Origin: Arthrobacter sp. Hiyo8
GTDB lineage: Bacteria; Actinomycetota; Actinomycetes; Actinomycetales; Micrococcaceae
DNA: 64,000 bases
Reading direction: 5' to 3'
NCBI GenBank assembly: GCA_001549895.1
Contig: AP014719.1
Span: forward strand, 186,001 to 250,000
Shown here: one piece after another, positions 30,011 through 40,207 of the stretch
Position numbering within the stretch: position 1 is the stretch's first letter
Layout of the letters: every line of letters starts with the position of its first letter
Notes under the pieces: generated by a model
Database searches by the model: none
What the model was told of the DNA's origin: nothing
The model's input: only the letters and a program-made list of their open reading frames with translations
Position numbers and translations under genes: made by a program

Positions 30011-31343
30011 TCACATTTTGAGTGGTCGTGCAGACTGGCGCAGCGCGAGAGTCTTCAGCACCGATTCGTCGTACTCCTCACGGGCCACCGACGCTGGTAC
30101 AACTTTCGCTCCTGCATGGACAAAACTCCCACCCAGGGTGGTCCACATCGACCGTGTAACAGAGCAGGCATCGGTGACTCCATCGGTACCGAACATACCG
30201 ACCACACCTGCGAAAGGGCCTCGGGGAACCACTTCGAGCTCTGAGATGAGCGCCAGCGCGGCAGGGCGAGGATGACCGACCGCGGCCCCGTGAGGAGCCA
30301 ATGCTTCGACCACCGAAATTTCGTCGTGTTCGTCAGCGATTACTGATCGCATCTCCGCGAAGAGATGCCCGAGTCCGAAAAAGATCCGCTGCTCCAGCTC
30401 GCGCGTGAATCGCTGTGTTCCGGGCATAGAAATCGGGGCGAGGTCCTCCCACAGCGCCTCAGCCACTACGTCGTATTCAGAAATCTCCTTTGCAGTCGGG
30501 TTCCAGACGTATTCATCCCCATTGGGCATATCCGGGATTGGGTGCGTTGCGCCATCCGTCTCAGCTACGATGCGGCGGTTGTGGATCTCAGCCAGCGAGA
30601 GGGACGTTGAGCCCCAAAGCGCGAAGCCGGGCCGCTGGAGTAGAAACATGCAGGTCGACGGATTAATTGCCCGAAGAACGCGGTAACTCATGATCGCGTC
30701 AGAAACGTGACGGCTCGACATTCGTACAGATAAAACGACGCCGCCGAGGCCGAGTTCAGATGCACGTTCCTGGAAGGACGTCACCCCGTTGGCGAACTCT
30801 TCCTCGGATATCGCTGCCGCCCATTCAAACTGAGCCTCCTGGGGGGACAGGTCGAGCGGCTGCCCCTTTGCGCTTTCACACATCTCAGCCCACTTGGCCG
30901 GGATCGCGGGTCACCGCTTCCAACGTGAATCACGCGTGCTGACCCCGCTACGTGGTCGATGTAAATGTAATCAACAAGCCGTAGGAAAACGGCTGAGGGA
31001 GTTTCGGACCGGGCACCTGGGGAAGAATCGGACTCATCGCGCCCAGCTGGGTGCGCGATGAATGCAAACACCCACCCGGGGCGCCCTCAACTTTCAGCCC
31101 GTCAAGTTCTCGCCGTAGTTCAGAGAACTGCTCAGCATCGTTGTTCAGCCGCCTCTCGTCTACGCGTATGCCGATCCACGTCGTTAGAGGCTCCCTGGTG
31201 AAAGGATCCACCCGTTCATATACGAAGGCTGGCCCAGCTGAGTTTTCTGTAGTCAGCGCCGTGATAATGGCATCGACACCGCCAGCCGGAAGGCGAAACG
31301 ATGCCTCGGAGCTGGCCAATTCGTGCGAGTCGGATGTTTTCAT
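30011..31343 (-). pseudogene. Divergent chorismate-binding enzyme homologue (TrpE/PabB-like), frameshifted
   Basis: About 440 codons across three frames: FRLPAGGVDAIITALT start, VDYIYIDHVAGSARVIH, EFANGVTSFQERASELGLGGVVLSVRMS, SYRVLRAINPSTCMFLLQ, then ELEVVPRGPFAGVVGMFG near the end. Layout and motif order follow anthranilate/isochorismate synthase component I. Key active-site motifs are altered: AGTR-like is ETDGATHPIP, the GRND region is absent, PAGTVSGAPK is APHGAAVGHPRP and AMEII is ALALI, so a metal-binding Glu is missing. Frameshifts near 31075 and 30900. It may have a changed or non-catalytic role. It converges on the IclR gene. Confidence 0.6.
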
Positions 31344-31627
31344 TGTTACTGCTCTTTTCTATGTGAGGGTAGGGTGGCTAAGCGGGGGGTGGATCCGCCG
31401 ACGGTGCCGGGTTGGCCATTCCGGTGCTGCTGGCGATCGAGAACGGTCACTTTTGTTGCGGATATTCTGCCGGAAGTCATTACCGAGAGGGAGCTTCTTC
31501 AATTGGCACCCCCTGAACCGCGGGCGCAGTCGAGTAGGTAAGTCCGCGGGAAGCGTCCACTCTAAGGCCCTGACGGATCACCCTTCGGCGGAAGCCCCTA
31601 CGCACCACCTTGGACGCCGGCCCACTC

Positions 31628-31821
31628 GGAAGGGGATTGCTCAATGTACCCCCAGCGCCGACAAAGACATGTTCTTGCGGGCCACTCAACGGCTCCTAGC
31701 CAGCTCGAAAGCCATAGCGGGATTGACTATTCCTCTACAAGCGTCCGCCGGCAGAACCTTGAGGTAGCCGCTCATACTCAAACTGCCCCATTTAGATATC
31801 AAGAAGGCTTAGTGCGGGCTG
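31628..31821. repeat. Copy 2 of the ~195-bp repeat: orphan remnant of an aldo/keto reductase start
   Basis: Matches 25055-25250, including the ribosome-binding region and the GCTCGAAAGCCATAGCG block. On the minus strand it continues with a protein-like remnant (PQEHVFVGAGGTLSNP, compare PQEHPRLGAQDILSNP), which then decays below about 31500. A partial duplication that lost the rest of the gene. Confidence 0.6.
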
Positions 31822-32277
31822 TGAATAGCTGCGAAAAACGGACCTTGGAGTCTCAAAGGACCTAGTTCCCGGCGGCTTGGCGCTACCGTCATCCAGCCAC
31901 GGAACATGCGGTGTCGGCTCACCTACCAGAAGTACCCCTAGGCGCACGATTTCAGTACGCGGCACGGCTGGTTCGCTGAGAAGAAAGACACCCCGTGGCA
32001 GCAGCGCCTGCACGGGTACCTCAGCGACGACGGTCTGGCCGCCCGCATCAGCGCCGCGGAGCAGCAGCGCACGGATGCCACGATCAACTATCCCGCGGCC
32101 AAGACCGCGGGTTGGCATCCTCGTTCCAAAAGGAACAAGCTCTCCGTCACTTCAAGGTTTTCAGGTCCAGACTCCTGCGCAACGAGCTGTTGCGCAAAGT
32201 ACCAACGGCTGAAGATCCATCAGAAAGCGAACGGGGAGTCGGCAACATGTGGACCATACGATGGTGCGCCCATCGGT
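31822..32277. other. Decayed coding DNA, family not recognised
   Basis: Between about 31960 and 32125 the plus strand reads WFAEKKDTPWQQRLHGYLSDD and AARISAAEQQRTDATIN in one frame with good actinobacterial codon use, but there is no start and the frame is lost on both sides. I do not recognise the family. Confidence 0.4.
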
Positions 32278-32648
32278 GAGTCAGCGCGGCGCTTCTTCAA
32301 CACGTACCCCACCTTCACCGGCAGGACCTGCCGCAGCACTGGCGCGAGGTTTTCACGGATGACGCAAAAAAGGATCTTGGCGTACCAAACTCACAGGAGT
32401 TCGCCGTCGAGGGAGCCAAGGGGTGGGAACTCGTTGTCGCGCACCCACGGCGGAGCGGCTTCAACGGCAGTTACCGAATGGGTGGACACAGATCGGAGCG
32501 ACGCATCATACTCGCGCCAGACTTTATCGAGGACGACATCAAGAACGTTGCGGCGGAAGCATCTCGCGATCTGCTTCTCCGATTCGGTTGGACGGGTGTT
32601 ACAACTGATCTCATCCACGGATTGCAGGATGAGGTGTTCCGGAACTAG
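32278..32648 (+). pseudogene. Start-less open frame, unknown, probably 5'-truncated gene
   Basis: About 122 sense codons follow a TGA near 32277 and end at TAG 32646-32648. Sequence has protein-like composition (QDLPQHWREVFTDDAKKD, GAKGWELVVAHPRRSGF, RRIILAPDFIEDDIKNVA, FGWTGVTTDLIHGL) but no good early start codon, so it may be the tail of a truncated gene. No family recognised. Confidence 0.35.
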
Positions 32649-33317
32649 GCAGCCCTGGGCAGGTATTCGATCCCCGGTATCGCCGTGCGGTGGGAGCTTT
32701 CGCGATGGCCGACCGGCGCCGTGGCTGGGCAGACGCGCTCTACTATGATGCGCGCGATATGTCCTCTATCGTCCGCTGGGCGGCACGCGGCAGTGGTTCG
32801 AGAGCGCCAGGGGAGTGCCCCAGCGCCCGCGACTCGGGCATGAGGCGACTCATCTCCTACTTCAAAGTTCGTCGGCTGATCGGGTATTCGATGATTCCAA
32901 GCAGGGAGCCTCATCGTCCTTTGTTGACGCCGGAACAAGGAGCAAATAGTTCTTCCAGCTCATTGGGAAGACCTCGTAAGCACCCCCGACCTGCGGAAAT
33001 GTTCGCCTAGGGTACCCACCTCCTAACTCAACAATGAGCGGGACGACCGCATGAGCTCCGTGGCACTAAAGTTGTTATAGGAGGTGGGTACCAAAATCCC
33101 CGGAATTACAAGGATTATTGCCAATTTGTGGATGTCCTTGTGGCACACAACGACCACCTCATTTAGTAACGTTGGTGGCTTCATTTTGCTGACATCGCCA
33201 TCTTTTTTGCCGCCGACTGGAACGATGTCGGCGGTCACCGACCCAGCAGTTTCGATCTTGTGCGCACAACAACGTGACGGATTAGATCGAAACGCCAGAG
33301 TCGTGAGATAAGACAAA
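32649..33317. other. No gene recognised
   Basis: 670 bp with short frames on both strands and a shift to lower GC after 33000. GAGGTGGGTACC occurs at about 33080 and its complement GGTACCCACCTC at about 33012, a 12-bp inverted repeat that could form a hairpin or be the end of an element. Confidence 0.35.
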
Positions 33318-33764
33318 TTGGCCGGTTTCCTGGTGCCGGCGAAGGACGGATGCAGTTGGCGCGCCTTCATCGGCGCTTTTGCGAGACGCGCACGCGTGGA
33401 TCGCAGAAGTCAGCGTCCGTCATGGACGAAACTGGGCATGCAGACGATCCGGGCCGTGGCTTCTTGCGTCAGAGGCATCGGCCTATTTGTTACCGTCGCG
33501 GCCGTGACCACCACGGTCCCGATCCGCGATACCCGGCTGATCATCGTCGTTGCCGTCCTCACCGTCGTGCTGGTTATTTTCGCCGCCCTCTTCATCTTGC
33601 TCCACAGGAAGCTCACCACGCTCTCTTGCATTGGCGCAGCTGGGGTTCAGTGCTTCATCCGGGTTGGAATCATGACTCAGCTTGAACCGGGGCTCGACTA
33701 CCCCGGTTTTGTTGACGTTCTACTCATGCGTGCCTTGGGGCGCCGCTGGATTCCCTGGGGATAA
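33318..33764 (+). CDS. Possible small membrane protein
   Basis: The middle of this frame has two hydrophobic helices (GIGLFVTVAAVTTTVPI and LIIVVAVLTVVLVIFAALFILL), probably starting from ATG near 33438 (MQTIRAVASCV). The 3' end overlaps the antisense LacI gene and is unlikely to be coding as read. Not recognised; could be a fragment. Confidence 0.3.
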   Translation: MAGFLVPAKDGCSWRAFIGAFARRARVDRRSQRPSWTKLGMQTIRAVASCVRGIGLFVTVAAVTTTVPIRDTRLIIVVAVLTVVLVIFAALFILLHRKLTTLSCIGAAGVQCFIRVGIMTQLEPGLDYPGFVDVLLMRALGRRWIPWG

Positions 33765-34742
33765 GGGTGGGCATGGATTCCGGATGTGTGGTTCCTTGCC
33801 CGGGTTGACGATGAGATCGATGGCGGTGCTGGCGATCTGGGCGAGGGGCACCCGGACTGAGGACAGGGGGTGGAGAGCCTGGCTGAAAGTGGTGTGTCGT
33901 TGTATCCGACGAGTGCCAGGTCCCGCCCGACGGTGATCCCGAAGTGGTGTGCGGCGGCGATGATGCCCAGCGCTATGTTGTCGTTGGCCGCGAACACGGC
34001 GGTCGGGCGTTTTACGGCTTCCTGATCGAGCAGTGATTCTCCGGCCGTGAATCCGTTTTCTATTCCGTAGCCGGCGGCGATCAGCCATTCCTGCGGCGGG
34101 TTGATGCCGGCCTCGTCCAGGGCCCGGCGTGCGCCTGCGAGGCGGCCGACGCCGCTGGAAGTGAAGGAGGGGCCGGTCGCCACCGCGATGTCGCGGTGCC
34201 CGAGGTCGATCAGGTGCCGGACGGCGAGGTATCCGCCTACTTCGTCGTCGCCGACCGCGGAGGGGCTCACGCCGTCGGTGCGCAGCACGAGGGCGTGCGC
34301 TACGCCGCGTTTGCGCAGCAGGCGGGGCAAATCGTCGTCGAGCCGGGCCGTTGCTAGGATCAGCCCGTCGACGTTGCGGTCCAGCAGGGTTTCGGCGGCG
34401 CGGCGTTCGTCCTCGGGTCATCGCCGCTGGTGGCGACCATGGCAAAGTAGCCGCGGTCCGACGCCGCGCGTTCCAGTTCCTCGAACATCAGCGCCATCAC
34501 GGTGTCGCTCAGGCGCGGCACTAGCACCCCCAGCGTCCGGGTTTCCCCCCGGCGCAGGCTTGATGCGAAGGAGTTCCGGCGGTAGCCGAGTTCCTCGGCA
34601 ATCTTCCGGACGTGCTGGGCCGCGGCGAGCGCGATACCGGACCCCGCTCGTCAAGGGCGCGGCTGGCGGTGGAAAGACTCACGCCACTGGCCGCGGCAAC
34701 ATCCCGCAACGTGACGCTTGCGCCTGGTTCGGCCGGTTCCAT
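33720..34742 (-). pseudogene. LacI-family transcriptional regulator, frameshifted
   Basis: Helix-turn-helix VTLRDVAAASGVSLSTASRALD near residue 12; hinge region; then the sugar-binding domain with TLGVLVPRLSDTVMALMFEELE, DGLILATARLDDDLP, VGGYLAVRHLIDLGHRDIAV and VFAANDNIALGIIAA. The C-terminus continues in another frame as SSVRVPLAQIASTAIDLI. Frame breaks near 34640, 34420 and 33895. ATG at 34742. It is divergent from the DapA-like gene and should repress it through the operator at 34841-34858. Confidence 0.75.
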
Positions 34743-34807
34743 GTGAAAACTCCTGTTCGGGATTGTCCTAGAAGACACTCTATTTCCTCCACGTGTTTGG
34801 CAGGGCC

Positions 34808-34858
34808 TTGACAGTGAGCCGCACCACACCGCACAATGAAAACGTTCCCGCAAACGTT
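34808..34858 (+). promoter_or_regulatory. Promoter with LacI-type operator for the DapA-like operon
   Basis: TTGACA at 34808-34813, an 18-nt spacer and CACAAT at 34832-34837 resemble -35 and -10 boxes. Right after lie two AACGTT half-palindromes (34841-34846 and 34853-34858; GAAAACGTT-CCCGC-AAACGTTCTC), a layout typical of LacI-family repression at the start point. Confidence 0.5.
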
Positions 34859-34904
34859 CTCACATTGTAGCGGGACTACGATCAAGAAAACAGAGGAAGC
34901 TCTC

Positions 34905-35838
34905 ATGACCATCGATCTTCGCGGGCTCGTTCCCGCACCTGTAACGCCGTTCAACCGGGACGGCAGCGTCGACGTCGACGCGATCCACCGCCTGGGTGGC
35001 TGGCTCGCCGGCGTCGAGGGCGTCAAGGGCCTGGTGGTCCTGGGCCACGCGGGCGAGGGGACCTTCCTGACCCAGGAGGAGCAGGCACTTGTCATCCGGG
35101 AATTCAAGAACGCCGTCAACGGCGAGATCCCGATCATCGCCGGCATCACGGGGGAGGGCAACATGGTTGCCGCCCTGGAAGCCAAGCGCGCGGTCGAGGC
35201 CGGCGCATCTGCCGGTCTGGTCTACCCGTCCCACGGCTGGCTGCGCTTCGGATACCAGAAGGGCGCGCCGCAGACCCGCTACAAGGAAATCTACGAAACC
35301 TCGGGCCTGCCGCTCATTCTCTTCCAGTACCCTGACGCCACGAAGGCCACGTACGACCTGGAAACCCAGCTGGAGATCGCCGGGCAGGAAGGGGTGTTCG
35401 CCACCAAGAACGGTGTGCGGAACATGAAGCGCTGGGACACTGAAATCCCCGTTCTGCGCGCTGCCTACCCGGAGCTGCAGATCCTGACCTGCCATGACGA
35501 GTACCTGCTGCACACGATGTTCGACGTCGATGGCGCACTGGTCGGCTACGGCGGGCTCGCCCTGAACCGCTGGTGGAGCTGATCGCGGCGGGCAAGGCCA
35601 AGGACTACGCCGCGGCGCGGGCCATTCACGACCGCCTCCTGCCGGTGACCAAGAACGTGTACCACCGCGGGTCCCACATGGAAGGGACCGTCGCCCTCAA
35701 GGAAGGCCTCGTCGCCCGCGGCATCCTGGAGCATGCCACCGTCCGGCCGCCGCTGCTTCCCCTGGCTGAGGGCGCCGGCGATGAAATCGCACGGGCCTTG
35801 AAGTCCGCCAACCTGGCAGTGTCACCGTTCCCGCCTGA
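34905..35838 (+). pseudogene. Dihydrodipicolinate synthase/N-acetylneuraminate lyase-family enzyme, one frameshift
   Basis: Class I aldolase fold: LVPAPVTPFNRDGSVD start, GLVVLGHAGEGTFLTQEE (where DapA has GTTGE), IIAGITGEGNMVAALEAKRAVEAGA, PLILFQYPDA with the Tyr, and VFATKNGVRNM with the Schiff-base Lys. Near 35562 one C is missing; the repaired frame reads APEPLVELIAAGKAKDYAAARA to the end. ATG at 34905 follows GAGGAAG. A terminator follows and the MFS gene comes next. Probably cleaves or dehydrates a 2-keto sugar acid; the substrate is unknown. Confidence 0.75.
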
Positions 35839-35852
35839 TCCTCGCCGATCCC

Positions 35853-35883
35853 AAGGATGGCGGGCCAAGCGCCCGCCATCCTT
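35853..35883 (+). terminator. Perfect 12-bp stem terminator after the DapA-like gene
   Basis: AAGGATGGCGGG, 7-nt loop, CCCGCCATCCTT. No T run follows, so attenuation between the enzyme and the MFS gene is also possible. Confidence 0.6.
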
Positions 35884-35961
35884 CCCCCCCAAGCTTTACC
35901 CTCTCCAATCTTGGTCAACGACGACCCCCAGCACCGCAGCTGGAGAAGGAGGACTCGCAAA

Positions 35962-37325
35962 ATGCGCGAGCTGAACAAGACCGCCCCGCCCCCAAGGACC
36001 ACCCGGCGCAGGCGGCCTCCGCAGGACATGCCGCACCTTCGGGCGGCACCTCCACGTTCTACACCCGCAGGGAAATCCGGTTCATCCTGGCCTTCGCCCT
36101 GCTGGGAACCCTGTTCGACGGCGCCGAGCTGAATCTGATCGGTTTCCCTCTCGCGTACATCTCCGACAGCCTGCACGTCTCCACCATCGCCCTGATCACG
36201 GTCGCCACGGTGCAGGGCTTCGCCTCCATCCTGGGCGGATTCGTGTTCGGCACCCTCGGGGACACCCTCGGCCGGCGCCGCACCTTCGCCATCTCCGTCC
36301 TGGCATTCGGTGTCGCGGCCACCCTCGGCGGCTGGCCACCAACTATGAAATCTTCCTTCTGACCCGGGTGCTCGCCGGCATCGGCATGGCGGCCTCTTCG
36401 GCCTTTCGTTCTCGATGTTCACCGAATGCTGGCAGACCAAAAAACGCGGCACCATGGGCGGCATCATCCAGTCCATGTACTTCGTCGGCGAAATCCTCAC
36501 CGCCGGCCTCATCTACCTGTTCCTGTCCACCCTGGGCCACGACCTGGGCTGGCGGCCGGATACATCGCGATCGGCCTGGTCAGCCTCGTGATCGGGGCAG
36601 CATCACTGAAGCTGCTGCCCGAATCCAAGCAATGGCTCGCCTACCAGGAACACCGCCGGTACGGCACCCTCCCGCCGGAACTGCGCCGCTCCAAAGTTCC
36701 CGTGATCGACATCTTCCGCCCCCGCTTCGCCTACGGGACCGTCCTGTTCATGATCCTGTCAACCGCGATGTTCCTGACCACCAACTCGGTAGGCGCCTAC
36801 CTGTCCACCTACCTGCTCAAGACCCAGCAACTGCCCCTCGACACCGTGAGCCTGATCGTCCTGCTCGGCTACGTCTCCACGATCATCACCTACTCGACCA
36901 CCGGCTTCATCTCCGACCGCATCCGACGCAAGTACGCATTCACGGCAGCCTGTGTCTTCGGAACCGCCGGCTTCGTCTGGTTCCTGTCCCTGCTCACCTC
37001 GGGACACGCACACATCACCGGAGCGTTCTGGACCGCTCCCGCGTTCTGGGCACTCATGATGTGCGCCGGAGGGGCCGGAGGATTCGGCGTACTCGGTGTC
37101 TGGATGTCCGAATTCTTCCCCACCCGCATCCGCTCCACCGGCTCCAGCGCCAGCTACTACGTAGGACGTGGCCTCGGAGCCGGAGTCTTCCCCCTCTTCG
37201 CACTCACCCTCGCCGGCACCGTCCCGTTCGCCCTCGCACTCGGCATCATCGGCCCAGTGGCAGGCGTCATCTTCTCCGTCCTCACGCCCGACCGCACAGG
37301 ACGCACCATCGCCGAACTTGAATAG
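35962..37325 (+). pseudogene. MFS transporter, frameshifted
   Basis: About 450 codons, 12 predicted helices. ATG at 35962 follows GAAGGAGGA. After a break near 36060 it reads FILAFALLGTLFDGAELNLIGFPL, then GTLGDTLGRRRTFA (the loop 2-3 signature), LLTRVLAGIGMG, TECWQTKKRGTMGG, and a long intact part from about 36555 with GFISDRIRRKYAFT and SEFFPTRIRSTG. Further breaks near 36335, 36395 and 36555. It resembles metabolite:H+ and sugar/aromatic acid symporters. It probably imports the substrate of the neighbouring aldolase-family enzyme. Confidence 0.75.
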
Positions 37326-37354
37326 CAGCATCGATACTGGAACGATTGCTACCG

Positions 37355-37393
37355 CTGTCCCGTTGTTCGCCTCCACTGTGAACAGCGGGACAG
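37355..37393 (+). terminator. Probable terminator after the MFS gene
   Basis: CTGTCCCGTTGTTC pairs with GAACAGCGGGACAG (13 of 14 positions) across an 11-nt loop, 30 nt after the MFS stop. Confidence 0.5.
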
Positions 37394-37805
37394 TGACATG
37401 TGATGGACTTAAGTGCCGAAGGAGTACTCCTCGGGGCCCTCTGGTGGCCCACGAGGAGAAGAGCTTAGCGCGCGAGGGTGCGGTCGGGGTGAGTCCGGCC
37501 CCGCCGGTGCCCGGTTGATTCTCAGCTGGTCTCGGATCTGGGGAACATAGGCGCGTCTCCGTACTGTCTTCGCGCGAGCAGCGGCACCAAAGGCTGGCCC
37601 TCACCCCCAACTGTGGGCCTATTGTCGTTCGTCCTCCTGCGCCTCTCTGATCTCTCCTGTCAAGAAGTGAGTCCGTGACGGAACCGGCCACCATCAGCTT
37701 TGACAAAGCGGATCAGAGCGTCGTGGACTTGCAGGTTCGTTGGAATTTCGATGCCTGCAGGTCCGGTTCAGGATGACCTTTTCGGCAAGCCGGTCTGTAA
37801 TCGGG
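37394..37805. other. Intergenic, no gene recognised
   Basis: About 410 bp between convergent operons. Only shadow frames are open. No B-family partner for A3 was found here. Confidence 0.4.
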
Positions 37806-38015
37806 TTAGGCCTTCTCGTGGGTGTAGCCGAAGGGGACCTCGGGGCTCAGTTCGAGGGTGAATCGTCCGGGGCCGTGCTTGGTGATGAGGATTCCCGCGG
37901 TACCTTGCGCAAGTGCCCTTGTCTGCAGCTCCCGGACGCTCGAATTGAGTGCGTGGTCCACGTCCCCGGCGTGGTGGACGACCACTTCCATTTTTTCGTG
38001 TGCGATCTGTGTCAT
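37806..38015 (-). CDS. Small unknown protein, family A (A3)
   Basis: 69 aa, intact, ATG at 38015, 28 nt after the hydroxyacid dehydrogenase stop on the same strand, so it is the last gene of that operon. It is the cleanest copy of the family: MEVVVHHAGDVD first strand and turn, a helix-like middle, then GILITKHG, RFTLEL and VPFGYTHE. No B partner was found nearby. No signal or membrane part. Function unknown. Confidence 0.68.
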   Translation of the reverse strand: MTQIAHEKMEVVVHHAGDVDHALNSSVRELQTRALAQGTAGILITKHGPGRFTLELSPEVPFGYTHEKA

Positions 38016-38043
38016 GGCTTGCTTTCTGTTTTGGTGTGCTGTG

Positions 38044-39064
38044 CTAGCCGAGCCTCAGGGAAAGGCGATCTTTGAAGGCGGCGGTGTCGAGGACTTCGCG
38101 GTTGATGACGAATTTCGGTGCGCGCCCGTTGGCGACATCGACGATGGCGCGCACGCAGCTGCTGCCGTTGCCGAGGGACATTTCGTCAGTCCAGGAGAGG
38201 CAATGGGGGGAGAGCGTGACGTTGTCCAGGCCGATGAGCTCGTTGGTGACGGGTTCCTTTTCGAACACGTCCAGGCCGGCTCCGGCGATGCTTCCGCTCT
38301 TAAGGGCCGTAATGAGGTCTTGTTCGTTGATGATGGGGCCGCGGGCCATGTTGATGACCACGGCAGTTGGCTTCATACGGTCCAGAATTGCGGCGTTGAC
38401 TATGTGGTGGGTTTGCTCGGTCAGCACTGCCATCACAATGAGGGCGTCACAGCGGGCGGCAACTTCGTCCAGTTCCATCAGTTCTACGCCCAGTTCACGG
38501 GCGCGTTCGGGCGGGCAGAAGGGGTCGTGGCCCACGTACCGGACGCCGAAGGGCTTCAGGAGGCGGACCAGTTCCCGCCGGTGTTTCCGACGCCGAGCAG
38601 ACCAATGGTTTTTCCCGTCAGGCCAGTGCCCATATACCCCTCGCGGAGGTCCCAGCGCTGTTCTCGGACCAGACGGTCCTTCACAACCGTGTTGTGCAGT
38701 ACGGAAAGCAGCATGGTCAAGGTGGCCGTCGCTACCGGGCCGCGGGCACCATCGGGAGTGATGGTGGCTACTGTTCCGGCGCTGGTGCAGGCGTGGAGGT
38801 CGACTGTGTCGAAACCGACGCCGAATCTGGCCAGGATCAGCGGTGGATTGGTGACACCGGCGAAGGACGCCTCCGTGACGGCTGGGGCGGCGTAAAGGAT
38901 GGCGTCGTATTGCTCCATTTGTGCCGGAGTCAGGGCCGCGGACCTGTCGTGCATGTATTCCCAGGCCAGACCGGCTTCGTCGAGTCCGGAGAGGCCGATG
39001 TCGCCCCACACGTTGTTGCCGTCGGGGTCAAGGAAGTCGGGGAGATGCCTACTGTGAATGTCAT
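38044..39064 (-). pseudogene. D-isomer-specific 2-hydroxyacid dehydrogenase, frameshifted
   Basis: NAD-dependent oxidation or reduction of a 2-hydroxy/2-keto acid. N-terminal DFLDPDGNNVWGD and ILYAAPAVTEASF; Rossmann motif TIGLLGVGNTGRELVRLL; IVMAVLTEQTHHIVNAAIL, VVINMARGPIINEQDL and LDVFEKEPV; catalytic His in LSPHCLSWTDE. Two breaks, near 39040 and 38575, are each repaired by one C. The ATG at 39064 overlaps the cyclase stop as TAATG. About 340 aa when repaired. Confidence 0.8.
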
Positions 39065-40074
39065 TAGAAGACCGCCAAGGGGTTGATGGGCGAACCGGTG
39101 CCACGGGGGATGTTAAGGGGAGCGACTACGAACATGAACCGGTAGCGGTCCTCCTCGGCGCACGCGGTGCCGAGGTCTTCGAGGTCGAGGTTGTCGAGAA
39201 GGGGCAGGCCCATCGCTGTGATCGCGAGGACATGGATGGCGAGTGGATGCCGGAGGTGGGTGAGGGCGGACGTCGGAATCCCCGTCACCACCTAGGAGGC
39301 TGATTCCGCGCTCGGCCAGCAACGGCATGCAGTCAACGTGCAGCCCGGCACTCAGGTCCGAGGAGTCCCAGATCCCGAGTTCACGCGCGCGGCGGAAGTG
39401 ACCGGTACGGATCAGGACCGCATCGCCCTGCGCGATGTGTACGCCGAGACGTGCTTCGGCGGCAAGGATGTCCTCGGCGTGGATGGCGGTGCCGGGCTCA
39501 AGCCACGGCACGTCGAAAAGGACGGTGAAATCCAGAAGCACCGCAGAGGTCACCAGGGAACCAAGCGCGCTGACCGAACCGAAGTCTGCACCGGTGGCCG
39601 TCACGACATCCCTTGAGATCCGGCCCTCATACAGGAGGCCCTTGTAGGCGATGTGGCTGAGGGCATCGAGATGGCTGACGGCCTTCCCGTGATAGTCGAC
39701 GCCGATGAAGTCTTTATTGCAGGACGGCTCGGGAGCCTCGCGCACTCCAAGGTCCGTCATGTAATGCAGGGCCGGGTTGGCGTTGGACGGTCCGCTGACG
39801 GTATTCCAGGGCAGGGCCGTGGTCACCACGCGCCCACTGCGGACAAGCGATGCTGCTTCCACTACCGAGGCCGGGGTGACCGCCTGCCATGCCCCGGCCG
39901 AGGGGTCGGTATAGGTTCCCCAGGTCTTGACCTGTTCGAAGATCTCCTCGAAGCGGTCCTGCGGGACGGCAGGCCCATTGTTTGTCGGGCCCGATAAAGT
40001 GAGCTAGCCCTGATATCTTCCGCGCACACGGTGTACTCCTTGAGAAAATTGGGGACCGCCCGGAATTCCGGCAT
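39064..40074 (-). pseudogene. Cyclase-family (kynurenine formamidase-like) hydrolase, frameshifted
   Basis: Metal-dependent hydrolase of the PF04199 family. The metal motif appears as DYHGKAVSHLDALSHI (HxxxxxHxDxxxH form); VLIRTGHFRR and SLLGGDGDSDVRP precede the C-terminal LAITAMGLPLLDN and FMFVVAPLNIPRGTGSP. ATG at 40074 (MPEFRAVPNFLKEYTVC) is divergent from the IclR gene. Breaks near 40010 and 39290. First gene of a cyclase-dehydrogenase-A3 operon. It probably opens a cyclic amide or lactone, or hydrolyses an N-formyl group; substrate unknown. Confidence 0.72.
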
Positions 40075-40158
40075 GGCTACTCCGTGACGGAGGACGGACG
40101 GCCTCATCTGTGCCACCGGTCCTGAACGGGAGGCGGGAGGGGGTGACGCGACAATGAT

Positions 40159-40176
40159 AAGCCAATATACTGGCTT
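40159..40176. promoter_or_regulatory. Operator between cyclase operon and IclR gene
   Basis: AAGCCA-N6-TGGCTT is a perfect palindrome in the 133-bp divergent promoter. Next to it lies TCAATATCTTGGA (40181-40193), a near copy of the motif also found before the sugar-acid ABC operon (41105-41122, reversed). Confidence 0.5.
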
Positions 40177-40207
40177 AAAGTCAATATCTTGGATTAGAGG
40201 AACCACC

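Noticed and set aside
36759..37706. 315-codon minus-strand open frame over the MFS gene
   Set aside because: Composition is typical of an antisense shadow in GC-rich DNA, and the plus strand carries clear MFS motifs.
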